From: Amborella trichopoda
Lineage: Eukaryota > Streptophyta > Magnoliopsida > Amborellales > Amborellaceae
Direction of reading: 5' to 3'
Assembly (NCBI RefSeq): GCF_000471905.2
Contig: NW_006494789.1
Coordinates: 8,600,631 to 8,664,630, forward strand
Length of the DNA: 64,000 nucleotides
Shown here: piece after piece, positions 8,500 to 20,349 of the stretch
Numbering within the stretch: the first letter of the stretch is position 1
Layout: each line of letters starts with the position of its first letter
Notes under the pieces: model-generated
What the model was told of the DNA's origin: nothing
The model's input: only the letters and a program-made list of their open reading frames with translations
Databases searched by the model: none
Program-made: the position numbers and the translations under genes

Positions 8500-11200
8500 T
8501 GTGGCCTAAACACCTTCTTCCCATTCTTCTGGAGCCTCATGCAACTCTTCATCATTGTTTTCAAAGATCTTTTGATCGACCTCAAGTGCAAAGACCCATG
8601 ATCCTGACATCTCTGCCTCCGATAGAGGCCTAGAGAGGATTATAATTTCTGCACCTTCCCCCGCTTGAGGAATGGAAGGGTCTTCCGTAAATAGGGATTG
8701 TTTCTTGGCTTGTAGGGGTTTGACTTGGAGATTACAAGGAATTTGGGATTCAATGATTGTAGTGCAAGAAGTGTGCCAATGCGAATCACACAGTCTTTGA
8801 GCAGCTATCTGTAGTTTTTGGTCCACACTGGCTAGTGTTTCACAGACTTGTGTCATGTGGTAAGTTTCTTCAGAATAGAAACTTTGCCCCCTTGACTCTC
8901 TCAATTTCTGCTCAAATTTAAGATCAGGTGACCACTAGGGTTTCTTTGTCTTCGACTTCTTTCTCTTCTTTGAAGAAGGTGGCTCTGCCTTGGCTTTAGC
9001 TTCTAGGGCATCAGCAACTGTTAGGAATCCTGCTACCTACGGTAGGGTCTTTCTCAACCATTTTCGTTTTATCTTTGTTATGTTTGATCCCTCAATCGAG
9101 ATCCTCGAAGTTTGGACATATCAAGGTTATACTTGCAAGAGCCATAGATGAGGAAGAATGAGAAGTAGGAGATGAAGGATGAGTAGGGTTAGAAGGTGGG
9201 TGACTTTTAAGGTCGTTCCCCTCATCAGACAGATCTGGGCATCTTTTTACGTCATCACCAGGATTGGACGGATGCAGGGGGTCTTTTAGGTCTTTCCCTT
9301 GCTTAGACCGTTGGGGAGTGCTTTTAACATCGTCACCGTCATCGGATGTGTGCTGAGTGGGAGATGGCATGAGAACGTCTTCCTGACAGGACGAGGAAGG
9401 AAGAAGGATCGTGCCAAGGATGAAGTTCAGTAAAGTTGGCAATGGAAGAAGGGGACTGAGAAATTCCTACTCGGTTGTGTGTTGAGCAGACTTGTTTATT
9501 TGATGAAAGCCCTTGGTGCCCGTCTCTTTCTAGTTTTCTGAAGTGATGTCTGATTCGTCTCGCTGGGGTGGTAAACTGCTCTAGCTTGATGAACCACTTC
9601 TCATCTCAAGGACTTGAGTCTGCTTTGGCCATGGTAGATTATCCACGGCTGGGAAGTCGAGGGTTCCGTAGAGTTTGAGTCATTGATAGAAAGGTCTTGC
9701 TTTGTGAGATCCTCTTGCCCCAATGGAGAAGTGATTTCGGGATTACTTATGGGAAGGCTATAAAACTCTTGACACTCCCGCATCTTCTTTGTGAATATAT
9801 CAAGAAAAGTTGTGCATTTTGACAAGTAATGACCTCGTATCTGATGGTACGGGCACCAATGGTCTTTAGTTCCCTTCGCCTTGCCTGCTTCAATGTAATT
9901 TCACCTTCCTAAAGCATTATAATGAAGAAGGTGCAGAGGATGTCAGGCATTTCATCTTCCTCTTAGACCGTTACGACATGGGAGGCCTCAGTTGCCTCGA
10001 AGGCCTTCTTTAAGTCATCAAGCTTTATATGACCCTTCTGAATCAGGGCCTCAATAATATCCTTCAGTGTGTAGTAGTCATTTGTGGGATGATTGATCCT
10101 TCGATGGTAAGAACAATAATTTTCCTGAGTATCAAGGCCAGATTGCTCAAGGAACTTGGTTTTTGGAAGTTGGATCATATATCTGTTCTGATAATAATCG
10201 GAACAGCGCAGAGACCCATTCCTTCTCTAAGGGATAGACTTTGTTCATATGCCAGGCGAAATAATCACCCCGATAAACGTTGGCTGGTGGAGGTACCCGA
10301 TTGTATGCCTGTTGTTGCTTGCCAGCCTGGGATGTTACCTTTGCCATGCTTACCCCTTTAGAGAGGTCCAAAGTTTGGGAGGGAGACTTCTTTGAATCAG
10401 TGACCATGACGGCTGCACTAATTACCGCTTTCTGTTGGCTGCCTTGTGTGTTATTTCGAGAGCTACCATTGCCCCGATTGTTTGTTAAACTTGTAGATGG
10501 TTGTCGTGTTCCACCATGGTGGCGTGACAAACTTTCTATGCAAACTGATTTAGGGATCAACTTTAACATAGAGGTCTGATTGGAGGCCTCGACATGTAGA
10601 GTGATTTCAAGTCGCCTGTTCCCCATGCAAGTTTGGACAAGTTCCTTCTCAAGCATAGGATTAGGATGGCGAGAAACCAAGTTTCTCCATCTTGATATGA
10701 ACGAGTCCACGGGCTCTTCAGGGTCTTGGGTCAGGGTGAGAAGTTTGATGGTTTGAACTTCTCTCTCGACCTCATCGAAGCGTTGATAGAACAATTCTCC
10801 ATCTCCTCCCATGTATGCACCGAGTTTGGAGGAAGTCGGGCATACCATTGGAATGGTGACCCATCAAGCGTCTCAACGAACTGTCAAAGAAGAAGTCTCC
10901 CGTCAGCCATTGTTTCCTGACATGCTGCCTGAAAGTGGGCGATATGCTGGTTTGGGGACATGGTTTCACTGAATAAAGGGAACTTCCCTTTCTTATAGTC
11001 TGAGGGGAATGAGACCTGATCAATATAGGAGGGGTATGGTCTTTAATAAGACTTCACACCCTGTATCCCCAAGATTTGTTTATTCTTTAGGCCATGAGTG
11101 CCTATAGCTTCGATATCCTATTGAGAGATTGTATGAGGGACAGAATTGTCCTGTGAGGTAGACGGAGGGGGCTGCAGTGGAGGTACACCATCAGAGATAT
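8500..11200 (-). pseudogene. E1 gag and gag-pol linker
   Basis: Structural protein of the virus-like particle. The retrotransposon gag core is seen from about 10,880 leftward: SPFQWYARLPPNSVHTWEEM, then FYQRFDEVEREVQTIKLLTL and FISRWRNLVSRHPNP. A Ser/Asn-rich linker follows, then two Cys/His segments, YCSYHRRINHPTNDY (10,178-9,963) and one ending in a Cys before TTFLDIF (about 9,825). The linker at 9,442-9,092 has imperfect repeats of the type GDDVKS...GKDLK. A Lys-rich stretch follows near 8,960, then an acidic segment to 8,506. Many frame breaks. Confidence 0.75.
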
Positions 11201-11249
11201 GGGAGTTGACCTCATGGTTAGCCGACTAATGTGCAGCGCTAATATGATT

Positions 11250-12719
11250 AATCTTTTCCATCATCGTGTGCACCATATCCTCAAACTAAGGGTTTGCGAG
11301 CTTGATGGGTCGTACGTGGTAGATCGGTCAGTAGAGGGTAAGCATGCCCTGAGAGAGCTCGACTCCTGTATGCAAATCACGTTTGGACCAGTTCTAGACG
11401 GTCTTGGGTTTATGGCTACTAAGCCGATTCATGGCGATCTTAGGACCATGGATGGTGAGTGGCAAGGTCTTCTATTGCGACAATAACCATAGCACAGGGC
11501 TCATGGAGCTCTTCTTCATGCTTTATCGTCTTGGTCACTTCCGTAGTCAAAATTTGTAGACCTCTATCGCTTTTAGACTTGAGGTTTTGATGGACCTCGC
11601 GCTAAAATTACAATCTAAGTCACGGCTGGTCAACTCTTCTTGCACCGAAGAGAGCTATCTCCATAAAGTGCAGAAATGGATGAGGGTCAAGAACTGGGCC
11701 GGGCCGAGGAGGATGAACGACTCGATCTTCCATGAGGTCCATGCCCTGAGCTCTCTTATGAGCTCCAGAGACACAACCTAAGTGATGGGGATGGTTCAGG
11801 ATGGTACTCTTGGGGAAAAGCTTCGAGTGCCAAGGTTGAAGGTGCTTCCTCGATTAAGAAGGAGCGGGCTGGAGCAGGGTTGACTCCTTAAGAGGCATGA
11901 GTTGAGGGCGAGGCGACGCCTGAGATGGTGACACGTGTGCACCCCTTGAAGAAGGATTATGGGGGACTTGGGGGTCCACCCAAGCTCGTGCAGATGATCT
12001 GGCCTTAAGAGGCTGAGAACTACGAGCAGGTGTCTGTAAGAGAAGAGCTGTAGACCTGTCCCTTACAGGGTGCGCTAATGTGTACATAGTAGAAGGTCAT
12101 CTATTGTGTACTCGGGTTGGCATAATAATGATGTTGCCTCGAGCAGTGAGATGCATATGAGTAGCGTGCGCAGGACCAGGCCTTGAAAGGTTCGATCTTG
12201 GACACGGACTCAAGTGGCTCGAGTGGGTGACCCACAAGCCTTGTGGTGTGTGTGAGGGATGGAGACCGTGGGGTTTCTGCCTCGAAGTGTTGACCCTCTA
12301 GGGATGGAGACCAATGGTGCATAAATGTGGGGGTTAGCCTTAAAGCGACCCACAGAAGTAATGACAACTTGCTTGCCTTTTGTAGAAAGGGACTGGGTAG
12401 CCTTCCGGCGTACCTCAGGAACATGATTGGCAACTGACTTGCTAGTAACTGGGTGCATGCTGTGTGGGGAAACATAAGTGTTGCCAATGCAAGGTGCCTT
12501 GGTGGAGTTTCCACCAGAGCGAGAAGATGGGGAGTGAGGGACCTTCAAGTCCCTCCTCACACAGGTCCAGATTAAGACCTGGGAGCTAGACAAGGGGTCT
12601 TTGCTCAACAGGATGGTCGAGAAAGAAGTCGAAGGAACTTGTTCCCTAGGGACACTCTCGAATGCGAGGATAAGAAAATCCTCAATCCGGATAAATGGGT
12701 TACAGAACCCAGTAGCCAT
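11250..12719 (-). pseudogene. E1 ORF1, extra ORF upstream of gag
   Basis: Starts with MATGFCNPFIRIEDFLI at 12,719, about 80 bp past the PBS, and continues in pieces to roughly 11,250. Conserved blocks shared with E2 and E3 include RRDLKVP.SPS.RSGG, CIGNT.V..HSMHP.TGKS and EVCRKA.Q.LS.KGKQV, later RSTALLLQTPARSSQ. Basic and Ser/Pro-rich, with no recognisable domain. Extra ORFs upstream of gag are known in Ogre and other Tat elements; their function is unknown. Conservation of the protein blocks in three copies suggests it was once coding. Confidence 0.6.
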
Positions 12720-12802
12720 AAACAGAATGTGAAAAGATAATGAAAGCAGATAAAGAAGAAACTAGCCAAACAAGAACTATTTGACTAAGGGGTAGTAAGT
12801 CC

Positions 12803-12817
12803 CCAGTGGCATCGTTA
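12803..12817 (-). other. E1 primer binding site (decayed)
   Basis: Sense TAACGATGCCACTGG, three bases after the LTR end CCTAACCA. It matches the tRNA-Arg-type site TGGCGACTCCACTGG of E2/E3 at 11 of 15 bases and is followed by the same GGACTTA. Confidence 0.7.
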
Positions 12818-12820
12818 AGC

Positions 12821-14890
12821 TGGTTAGGTGCTTTGATCTCACCCTCTGAATCAGAATGATTGGAAGGCACGTGTCTCAGGTTTCGAGGGAAGACTCGAGA
12901 CATTTTTTAGATCACTCTCTTAAGAACCTCGTTCGAGAATGGAGGCAAGTGTTACCAACCGGTGAGAGACGAATTTTAAGGTAGGGTTAGGGACTTACTC
13001 GGGCTGGCTCGCATGGGAGCCCTCTTTGATCACAAAAAAAAACCCCTAATATTAAAACTGGTTCAAAATCGACTCCTTTGGCTTATATTCTTCTTGTTTT
13101 CTGTAATCACACATATATATGACAAAGGTTGTAAGATAGGTGGGTTAGACCTATTTTACAACAACATTATAGCTAGATGACAAGACTACCATGAGAGGCT
13201 AACCAAAATCCCTTTGGTCAAATGAAAGAGTAGTAGAATGATGGTTATGAAGGAAGAATGAAGTAAGAGAAGAAGGGATCCGAAAGAAGGAGGGAGAAGA
13301 AACGAAGAGAAGACAAGAGGATGAGAGAGAGAGGAAAGGGAGATGCAGTCGACATTAGGCATTGCCGACTGTGTAAGAAGAAGAGGGAGAAAATGTAGTC
13401 AGCGCTAGGCTTCACTGACAATATCAGAAGATGAGAGAGAGGAAGCAGTCGGCATAAGGCTTCAATGCCTGTGTTAGATGAGAAGAGAGAAAGAGAACCA
13501 ACCGGCGTAAGGCTTCACCGACTGATTGATCCAAGAAGAATGAATCTGTCCTATGTACCATGAGGCAATGCCAGTTGATAAAGAATTGGGCTAAAACGTG
13601 GGTGCACGCTAGAAAATTACTTAGAATTGAAGATAATTACAATTTAATAGAATTTAAAGAAATTTTAAAAATGGGTGCAAAAGGACTGTTTTATCCTTGC
13701 TTAACAATGTGTGAAATTTTAGAACAGTTCCTGTTGTTGCCCGAGAACTTACGTGATCTTCCGTAGCTGACCCAAGGTCGTTGTGATGCCTATTTGATTG
13801 AAAGATTATTGTTTTCTTATAGGGCTCAACACGATGATCGTTTTGATACCAACTTTGAGCCATGATTCATGTTTTTGAGCCATGATCATGAGACTTGAAT
13901 CTTAGATGAATCTTGAAAACTTCGGATCGATATTGTGCTCATTCCTTGATGTTTCTTGGTGACTTCTTCATTGAATCACACTGAGCATACCGTCATGATC
14001 ATGTTGCAACAAACGTAGCTTGATTTCATGTCCGGATGAAGATTTTGTTGTCTTGAGTTTTTGGCGGGAATCTTGAAATCCGGTGGCCGAATTTACATCA
14101 GGTTTGAGGCTTTCATATGTGAAATCCAACCATTCATTGTATACGTGGTTCAAAGTAGAGATAGCCTCGGATCTCATGCACATAATGCAATTTGTTTCAT
14201 GTCGATCGGGTTTGCGAGCATCATGATCTGGCTATTCGAAAGAGGCATGCTGCTGCTGAAGTTTTTGCAACTTCCTTCACGGATCAATGACTTTCATTTA
14301 GTTTTTCTCTTTGCTTGGGCGTCCTTATGGGGTGTGCTGCATATCGAATTGCTCATCTTGATGAGACGAACACTCTCACCAAATTTGGGAGTGATCCAAC
14401 TTGGCACGAGTGTGTTGTAGGCCCTGAAATTGACTGCTCGTGACTATAAAAACAACCATCTTTAATGGTGTTTTGATGGAGTGAGGCGACATGGGAATAC
14501 TGTGCGGCTTAACCCTTTTCGGTATTTTGCCCATAATTTTGTCTTAGAGTGCCTGATTAAGTCAAAACTTGACCCATAGGGGTCTTTGACCGTGTCAGAT
14601 CTAATGGTAGTGGTCCCCACAGCTGTTTGATGCATCAAAAGTATGGCTCTAGTCATAGGGTCCATTTCTAGGTGCAAGAGACCGGTTTTCGGAAATTGTT
14701 TCTTTGCCTTGGGCATGTCTGATCCCTATGAAACTTGACAAGTAGTCGTTTGAAGTGCTGACGAAGATCCTGTCTAATTTTGGAGCCATTATGAGATTGT
14801 CAAGAATTTCCACTATTTTATAAGCTTTATTGACCTGCTTTCTACTTATTCCTAATCCGGGATCAAGGTATGAAAAATTTCATTCAAACA
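12821..14890 (-). repeat. E1 5' LTR (2,070 bp)
   Basis: Sense ends TGTTTGAATG (at 14,890) and GCACCTAACCA (at 12,821), adjoining the PBS. Contains the conserved ~1.2 kb U3-like block (13,600-14,890) homologous to seven other stretches in the window, a purine-rich plus strand at 13,230-13,345 and a short minisatellite (13,340-13,540). The exact outer boundary is fixed by the GTAGC duplication. Confidence 0.85.
13340..13540 (-). repeat. LTR minisatellite, ~52 bp units (E1)
   Basis: About four units with a core like CAGTCGGCATTAGGCTTC and GCCGACTG separated by GAAGAGAGAGA. Each unit holds an inverted repeat (CAGTCGRCA / TTGCCGACTG) that could fold into a small hairpin in the LTR transcript. Homologous to 25,070-25,475, 38,565-38,970 and 20,350-20,890. 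Confidence 0.7.
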
Positions 14891-14895
14891 GTAGC
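14891..14895. repeat. Target site duplication of E1, right copy (GTAGC)
   Basis: Exact partner of 917-921; after it the E0 3' UTR resumes with CTCGTGCCATCTCCCC, as in E3 at 50,273 onward. Confidence 0.85.
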
Positions 14896-16144
14896 CTCGT
14901 GCCATCTCCCCAAAGTGAGTCAAAACCACCACCATACTCACTCCATGGCCTCCACAGACTGTCACTCATCACCACTACGGTTCAGCATGTTTGACCCTAA
15001 ACTACAGCGCACGTTCTGACCACATGACAGCTTCAGGTCCTGAAGGACTGACCCTAAACATGCCTTCACAAAAAGCAAACAAGGGAACACCATGAGTAAA
15101 AATAACGGATGGGCATGGTCACGAAACCATAAGTAAAATAGTTCCGTCAAAGCAAAAACCCAGTCACGGTGAAAACCCCAAAGGGCACTGTGAGCAAAAA
15201 CAAATGAAAAGGGTGGACATGGCCACAATGTCATGAGTAAAAGAGCCAAAAAATAAAGGAGGTTGGTGAAAACCATCTCTACAGCAACACTTCCCCTATT
15301 CAAGTGAAAACTCGCAAACGGTGCTTGGACCAACAAAACAGGTTGACACAGCATCACAGCCTTAGTCGACACCCAATTGCCAAAACAAGCATAATTTTGG
15401 CTGATGAGGACTACGCAAAATCGTCAAATTCTAGTGTCCAATCACAACGTAAAATGGCTCATCCGGGAGTTAGAGCATCATATGATCTCCCACACTTCAC
15501 CTCCAAAAACAATAAGAGTCCTTGAGGGTGAGGATAACGACGGAAAGATCCCTCCAAAATGCTCAAGATCCCCATGAAGGTAAGAAAAAACTGACAAAGC
15601 TAGGGCTTAACCTGCCAAAGACTTCAAGGTTATTCCTCTTCATGAGAAAGACTCACCAAAAACCTTCCTTACCCGACACACCCAAATCTTCTGGATAGGT
15701 CCGAAGCCCCCGAATAGACCCAACTGGACCCAACATGATGGGGCCCATGAGGCTGCCTTACCTAAATTCCCTCTAGCTGACATGCCCAGATTTTCGAGAC
15801 AAGTCAAAAGCCCCCGATTGGACCCCGCTGAATGGGACCTACAAAGAGAACCTGATCATCAAAAGCAAACCTGGTGTAGCAACAAACAATGACGACCAAA
15901 GGTTCATAGCACTTGGCTGCCAGATAAGCTCGATTCTGACCAATGAGGTCCCTACAAAATCCTCAAACTGTCAGAATCGCAAATAGTCCCTTGAGGGTGA
16001 GGACTTTTGCAGATCCCTAAAAAAGTCTCTTCTCCCCCTAATGTCTCCACGGATGGACCTACACATTACATCCAAACGTCTGAGCATCCTTTCTGAATGT
16101 TGTCCCTCTCTTTTCTCTCAAATAACAAGATTCGGCGGGCAAGC
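14896..16144 (+). mobile_element. E0 3' UTR, right part
   Basis: Continuation of the segment broken at 921. Homologous to E3 50,273-51,530 and, reversed, to E1, E2 and E4 3' UTRs. It ends in CGGCGGGCAAGC just before the LTR start, the position of the polypurine tract (compare CGGTGGGGCA in E4). A 136-codon minus-strand ORF (14,962-15,372) lies here, but its frame is not kept in the other copies. No gene. Confidence 0.75.
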
Positions 16145-17415
16145 TGTTTGAAGACATTTTCCAGCACCTTCGTCCCCCTGTCAAAAAAGCTTGACAAAAT
16201 AGTGGGAATTTCGACAGTCCCATAATGGCCCCAGAACTGCTCAAGATCTTCATGAGGATTCCTAAAAGTTTTCTACTTAATTTTGTAACATTTTGACATG
16301 TCTAAGGCAGTGCAGATTGAGAAAAAGTTTTGGCAGAATTAGCCTCTAGCACCCTGAAACGAACCCTTGTAATAAGAACTATATTTTCGATACGTCAAAT
16401 TGTTGTGGGACCACCGCCATTGAATCTGGCATGGTTGAAAACCCCAAGAGGTCAAATTTCAACTTAAACGGACACTCCAAGAAAAAGCTATAGGCGAAAG
16501 ATTGAAACAATAGGAGCGACATGCTATTCCCGTGCGGCCACCCTACAATTAAACTCCATTAAAAAGGCAGTCACAAACAATGACTTTTGATCCTGCTATC
16601 TCCCTCCTCCGATGTTGGTTCGAGCACAAACTTGATGGAGTGTGTTCGTCTCGTTGAGACGAGCGTTTCGATATGCGACGACGCTCGAGCATGAAGAAAT
16701 CTAATTAGAAGTTGCTGATTCGTGAAGAAAGTTGCAGGAAAATCAGCAGCATTGTACCTCGCTTGAGCGGCGAAATCACACCACTCGCGAGCCCGATCAA
16801 CACCAAACCAGTTCAATCGCGTCCGTAAGGTCTAAGGCTATCTCTTATTCGAACCCCGTCCATGATGAACAGTTAAATTCTGCACATGAAGCCAACGAAG
16901 TGACTGCAAATTCCATCGCCGAAATTTTAGATTCCCGTCAAAACTCCAAAGTTGCAATATCTTCGTCTGGATGTGGAATCGAGCTGCATTTCTTGCCACG
17001 TGATCATGACAGCATGCTCAGTGTGATCCAATAAAGAATTCATAGAAAAACATCAAGGAACGAGCACACTATCAATCCAAATTTTCAAGATTCATCCAAT
17101 TTCAAGTTGCATGATCATGCCTTAAACACACGATCCATGGCTCGAAATTGGTATCAAATCGATCGTCATACCGAGCCCTACAAGAAGACAATCATCTTTC
17201 GATCAAACAGGCATCAGAACAAACCCTGATTATTCGTGAAAAATCACGGATGTTTTAGGAAAACACATGGACTGTTTTGAAATTCCACAAATTTTTAGGA
17301 ACGAGCAAATCTGTCATTTTGTGCCCTATTTTATAATTTCTTTTAATTCAGTTAAATCTTAATTTCCAGCATTTAGGTTTAATTTTGATCAATCCACCCA
17401 TGTATGGGCACAATT

Positions 17416-17424
17416 CTATATATA
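17416..17424 (+). promoter_or_regulatory. LTR TATA box (E0 3' LTR)
   Basis: CTATATATAC followed by ACGTACTACCATTGTA. E4 has the matching sense sequence CTATATATACGTACTATCATTG at about 55,285-55,308. It lies ~1.27 kb into the LTR and is the likely start of the sense transcript. Confidence 0.6.
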
Positions 17425-17462
17425 CCACGTACTACCATTGTACGCAGACCCTTCACTTGCTT

Positions 17463-17468
17463 AATAAA
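17463..17468 (+). terminator. LTR poly(A) signal AATAAA (E0 3' LTR)
   Basis: AATAAA in CTTAATAAAATTTTTATC, about 45 bp after the TATA box. E4 has AAATAAAAG in the same place. This spacing suits a short R region. Confidence 0.5.
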
Positions 17469-18940
17469 ATTTTTATCTTGCCTACTGTTGGGTCACGTCT
17501 TGAGAGAGAGAGGAAGGAGAGAGAAATTTTTGGGTCGGTACCCTTGAGCTTAGCGTAAATCTCTCTCTTCTCTTTCTCTCTCTTTCACTCTCCTCTTTCA
17601 TAGACGGTGGAAGCCTATCATTGCTTTCTTCTATGTCATTATTTCTTTCTTTCTTCTTCTCTCCTTCCCTCTCTGTGGTCCCTCATGACCACTCTTCCCT
17701 TCTATCTCCTGGTGGTCCCTCAGGTCCACCTATCTCCTTCTCCTCTTTCTTGTGCTACCTGCATGACCACTTTCTCCATGTGGGCCCTTAGGTCCACCTC
17801 CTCCCTCTTTTCCTAATGATCCCTCATGTTTGTCCATTTTCTTTTCTTTGTCTACACCCCCTCGCAGCACGCTTCTTCGTACACCCTAGTGTTGGACCCC
17901 TCTCTCTCACATCCCATGGTCCTGTGAGACTACCTTGCCTCAAATAGTTCTTCCCCTAACGCCGCCCGAATATAATCCCATCATCACGCAAGCCACTACC
18001 TATCGTCATGTGCGTACTCTTACCTCTAGCTGTGTGCCCCTTTCCCCCTTTCCTAACCCTATCGTTGTGTGCCCCTTTCCTAAATCGATCGCCGTGTGCT
18101 TCTCTCTGCGCAACTGCTGAGCCCTTTCTCATTTGCGTTGTTGTGCCCCTTCTCACTACTACCTCTTAATCACTATTTTCTAGTCCTCTTCCTTTTTTTT
18201 CCACATCTCGCACCCTCCCCAATAAAACACTAGCCGTAAAAGCCACTTCCACCAACCACGAGCCCCTCCTCTCACTCGCACACTTCTTCTCCCTTGCTAG
18301 CCATCACTCAACCATTGAACCTTCTGCCCTCACCATTGATGCCTCTGTTCTCTATCTCTTTCTCACCTGTCACCATTGAATGAGAGCTCTCTTTCTCTCT
18401 CTCTCTGGTGGGCTGCCATGTTTGCTCCTCACAAGAAGCTTCAATTCACCATCACGTTGCTGCCATTGCTCCTTCATCTCAATCGCAACGCCACCTCTTT
18501 CCGCCACTCTTTAGCTATGTGCTCCTCTGCCCTGCTGTGACCCAATTTCTGCCAGCAACTACTTCCTTGTACTCCTTCTTCTTCATCTCACAACCACCTT
18601 CCTCTCTCTACATTTTTCTCTGCCACCCCACTCTTGAGCCGTGCCATTCTTGCCCATCTCTTCATTACTTCATGTTGTGATCACCATCAACAGCTCCATC
18701 TTTCTTTTCCATCCCCACCAGTAACTAACCACCCCATTTACTCCTCAGTAGTGCCCTTATTCTTCACCTTTCTTCTCTCGTCACCACCCTAGACCGGCTA
18801 CTACCACCCAGTTATTTCTTACCTGCTCTATTTATGCCACTTTGTCAATCTAGCCTCCGTCACTCTCAACCACTCACAACCTATTGCTACCATCACCCAC
18901 AATCATGCAACTACCCTTTTCTTTCTCCTAGCTTCTTCGA

Positions 18941-18945
18941 ATCTC
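18941..18945. repeat. Target site duplication of E3, left copy (ATCTC)
   Basis: Five bases before the E3 LTR start TGTTTGAACAC; partner ACCTC at 52,885-52,889 (one mismatch). Confidence 0.6.
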
Positions 18946-19959
18946 TGTTTGAACACATTTTTCAGCACCGTGGTTCCTGCTGCGGAATAAAGAGGAAGTA
19001 GGTCAATAAAGCCTCAACATATAATGAAAATTATGACAATCTCAAAATGGCCTTAGAACTGGTCAAGATCCTCATAAGCACTTCAAAAGCTCACCTGTCA
19101 AGTTTCATCACAATCAAACATGTCTAAGGTAGTGAACACAAAGAAACAATTTCGGCAAAATCGGCCTCTAGCAACCTGAAATGGACCCCGTAACAAGAAC
19201 TATATTTTTGATGTGTCAAACAACAGTGGGACCACCGTCACTAGATCCGACACTATCGGAAACCCTTATGGGTCAAGTTTGGCTTAATCAGGCACTCCAA
19301 GACAAAGTTATAGGGTTAAATATTGAAAAGGGGTAGGCTACACACTCTACCCGTGTAGCCACCCTGCACTAAAACACCATTAAAGGTGGCTGTTTTCACA
19401 AACACATGAAGTCAATTTCGGGGCCCATATCTCGTGCTCAAATTTTGTGAGCAAGGTTGTATCGTCAAGATGAGGGTGTCGATATGTGGTACGCCCCATG
19501 ATGATGCCTAAGTAAGGAAAAAAACAAGAGAGAAGTTGCTGATCTGTGAAGAAAATTGCAGAAAAGTCAGCAGCAGCACGCCTCATTCGAGCGGCCAAAT
19601 CATGATGCTCGCGTACCCGATCGATGGGAAACGAATTGCACTATGTGCGTAAAGTCCAAGGTTATCTCTTGTCCAAACGTTGCATATGATGAACGATTGG
19701 ATTCACACATGGAGACGTCCAAGCTGCTGTATATTCTGGCCGCTGGATTTCAACATTTCGGTCAAAAATTGAAGATGATGAAATCTTCATCCGAACACGA
19801 AATCGAGTTGCATTTGTTGTAACGTAATCATGACGGCATGCTCAGTACGACTCATCGAAGAAACAGAAGAAAAACATCAAAGAACAAGCGCATTATTGAT
19901 CAGAAGTTTTCAAGATTTATCAAAAATTCAAGTCTCATGATCATGGCCTAAAATCATTC

Positions 19960-20270
19960 TCTCTTCCCCTCATTCTCTCTAACTCTTTCTCTCTTCTATT
20001 TTCTATTTTCTCATCTCTATCTCTATGTTTTTCGCACCTCTTTTCTTTCTCATCTTTATCCCTCTTTTCTCTCTCCTCTTTTCTCTTTTCTCATTTGTAT
20101 CTCTATCTTTTCTCCCCTCTTTTCTCTCTCATCTTTATCTCTTCTTTTCTCTCTCATCTCTCCCTTTCTCTTTCTTTCTTTCATCTTTATCTCTTTCTCT
20201 CTCTTCCTCCTCTACCATGTTTCTCTTTCCCTTCTTCTCTTTCTTCATTCATGCATGGCGGACCTATCGT
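19960..20270 (+). repeat. Pyrimidine-rich tract (E3 LTR)
   Basis: Almost pure C/T sequence with TCTCTTT and CATCTTTATCTC motifs. The complementary purine tracts occur in the minus-strand LTRs of E2 (24,960-25,070; 25,470-25,680; 38,980-39,170). ORFs here reflect composition only. Confidence 0.75.
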
Positions 20271-20349
20271 CTGGTGTGATGCCTTCCGGCTCTTGAGGCA
20301 TGAATAGTGAGTCGGGCCTTAACTCAAGTGGCAGGCTGGGCCTTTGTCA

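Larger units (their letters stand above)
922..14890 (-). mobile_element. E1: Tat-like Ty3/gypsy retrotransposon, minus strand, decayed
   Basis: A nearly complete element read right to left: 5' LTR 12,821-14,890, PBS, ORF1, gag, pol, long 3' UTR, and a short remnant of the 3' LTR at 922-1,040. Ends are TG...CA on the plus strand (TGGTTAGG at 922, TTCAAACA at 14,890). It is flanked by GTAGC on both sides and lies inside the 3' UTR of E0. About 1.9 kb of the 3' LTR is missing. Reading frames are broken by many stops and frameshifts, so it cannot be autonomous. The tRNA-Arg-type PBS and the second RNase H place it in the Tat lineage. Confidence 0.85.
16145..18945 (+). repeat. E0 3' LTR, left part
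   Basis: Begins TGTTTGAAGACATTTTCCAGCACC right after the 3' UTR. The conserved U3-like block runs to about 17,400, then a TATA box, a poly(A) signal and a strongly pyrimidine-rich part (17,500-18,940). Interrupted at 18,945 by E3; the rest is at 52,890-53,833. ORFs at 17,607-18,680 are products of the CT-rich composition. Confidence 0.75.

Noticed and set aside
13560..13766. Small plus-strand ORF in the E1 5' LTR as a host gene
   Set aside because: It lies in the conserved U3-like block, has a different frame in homologous LTR copies and shows no domain.
14962..15372. Hydrophobic antisense ORFs in the 3' UTR of E0 (14,962-15,372), also 1,405-1,794, 50,359-50,652, 57,568-57,912 and 28,103-28,300, as a conserved membrane protein gene
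   Set aside because: The DNA is homologous in all copies, but the open frame switches partway (for example FYLWFRDHAH in E0 versus FSHGFVTMPVHHFYSW in E1), and the stretch is made of repeated TTTTACTCATGG-type motifs. Frame is not conserved, so coding is unlikely.
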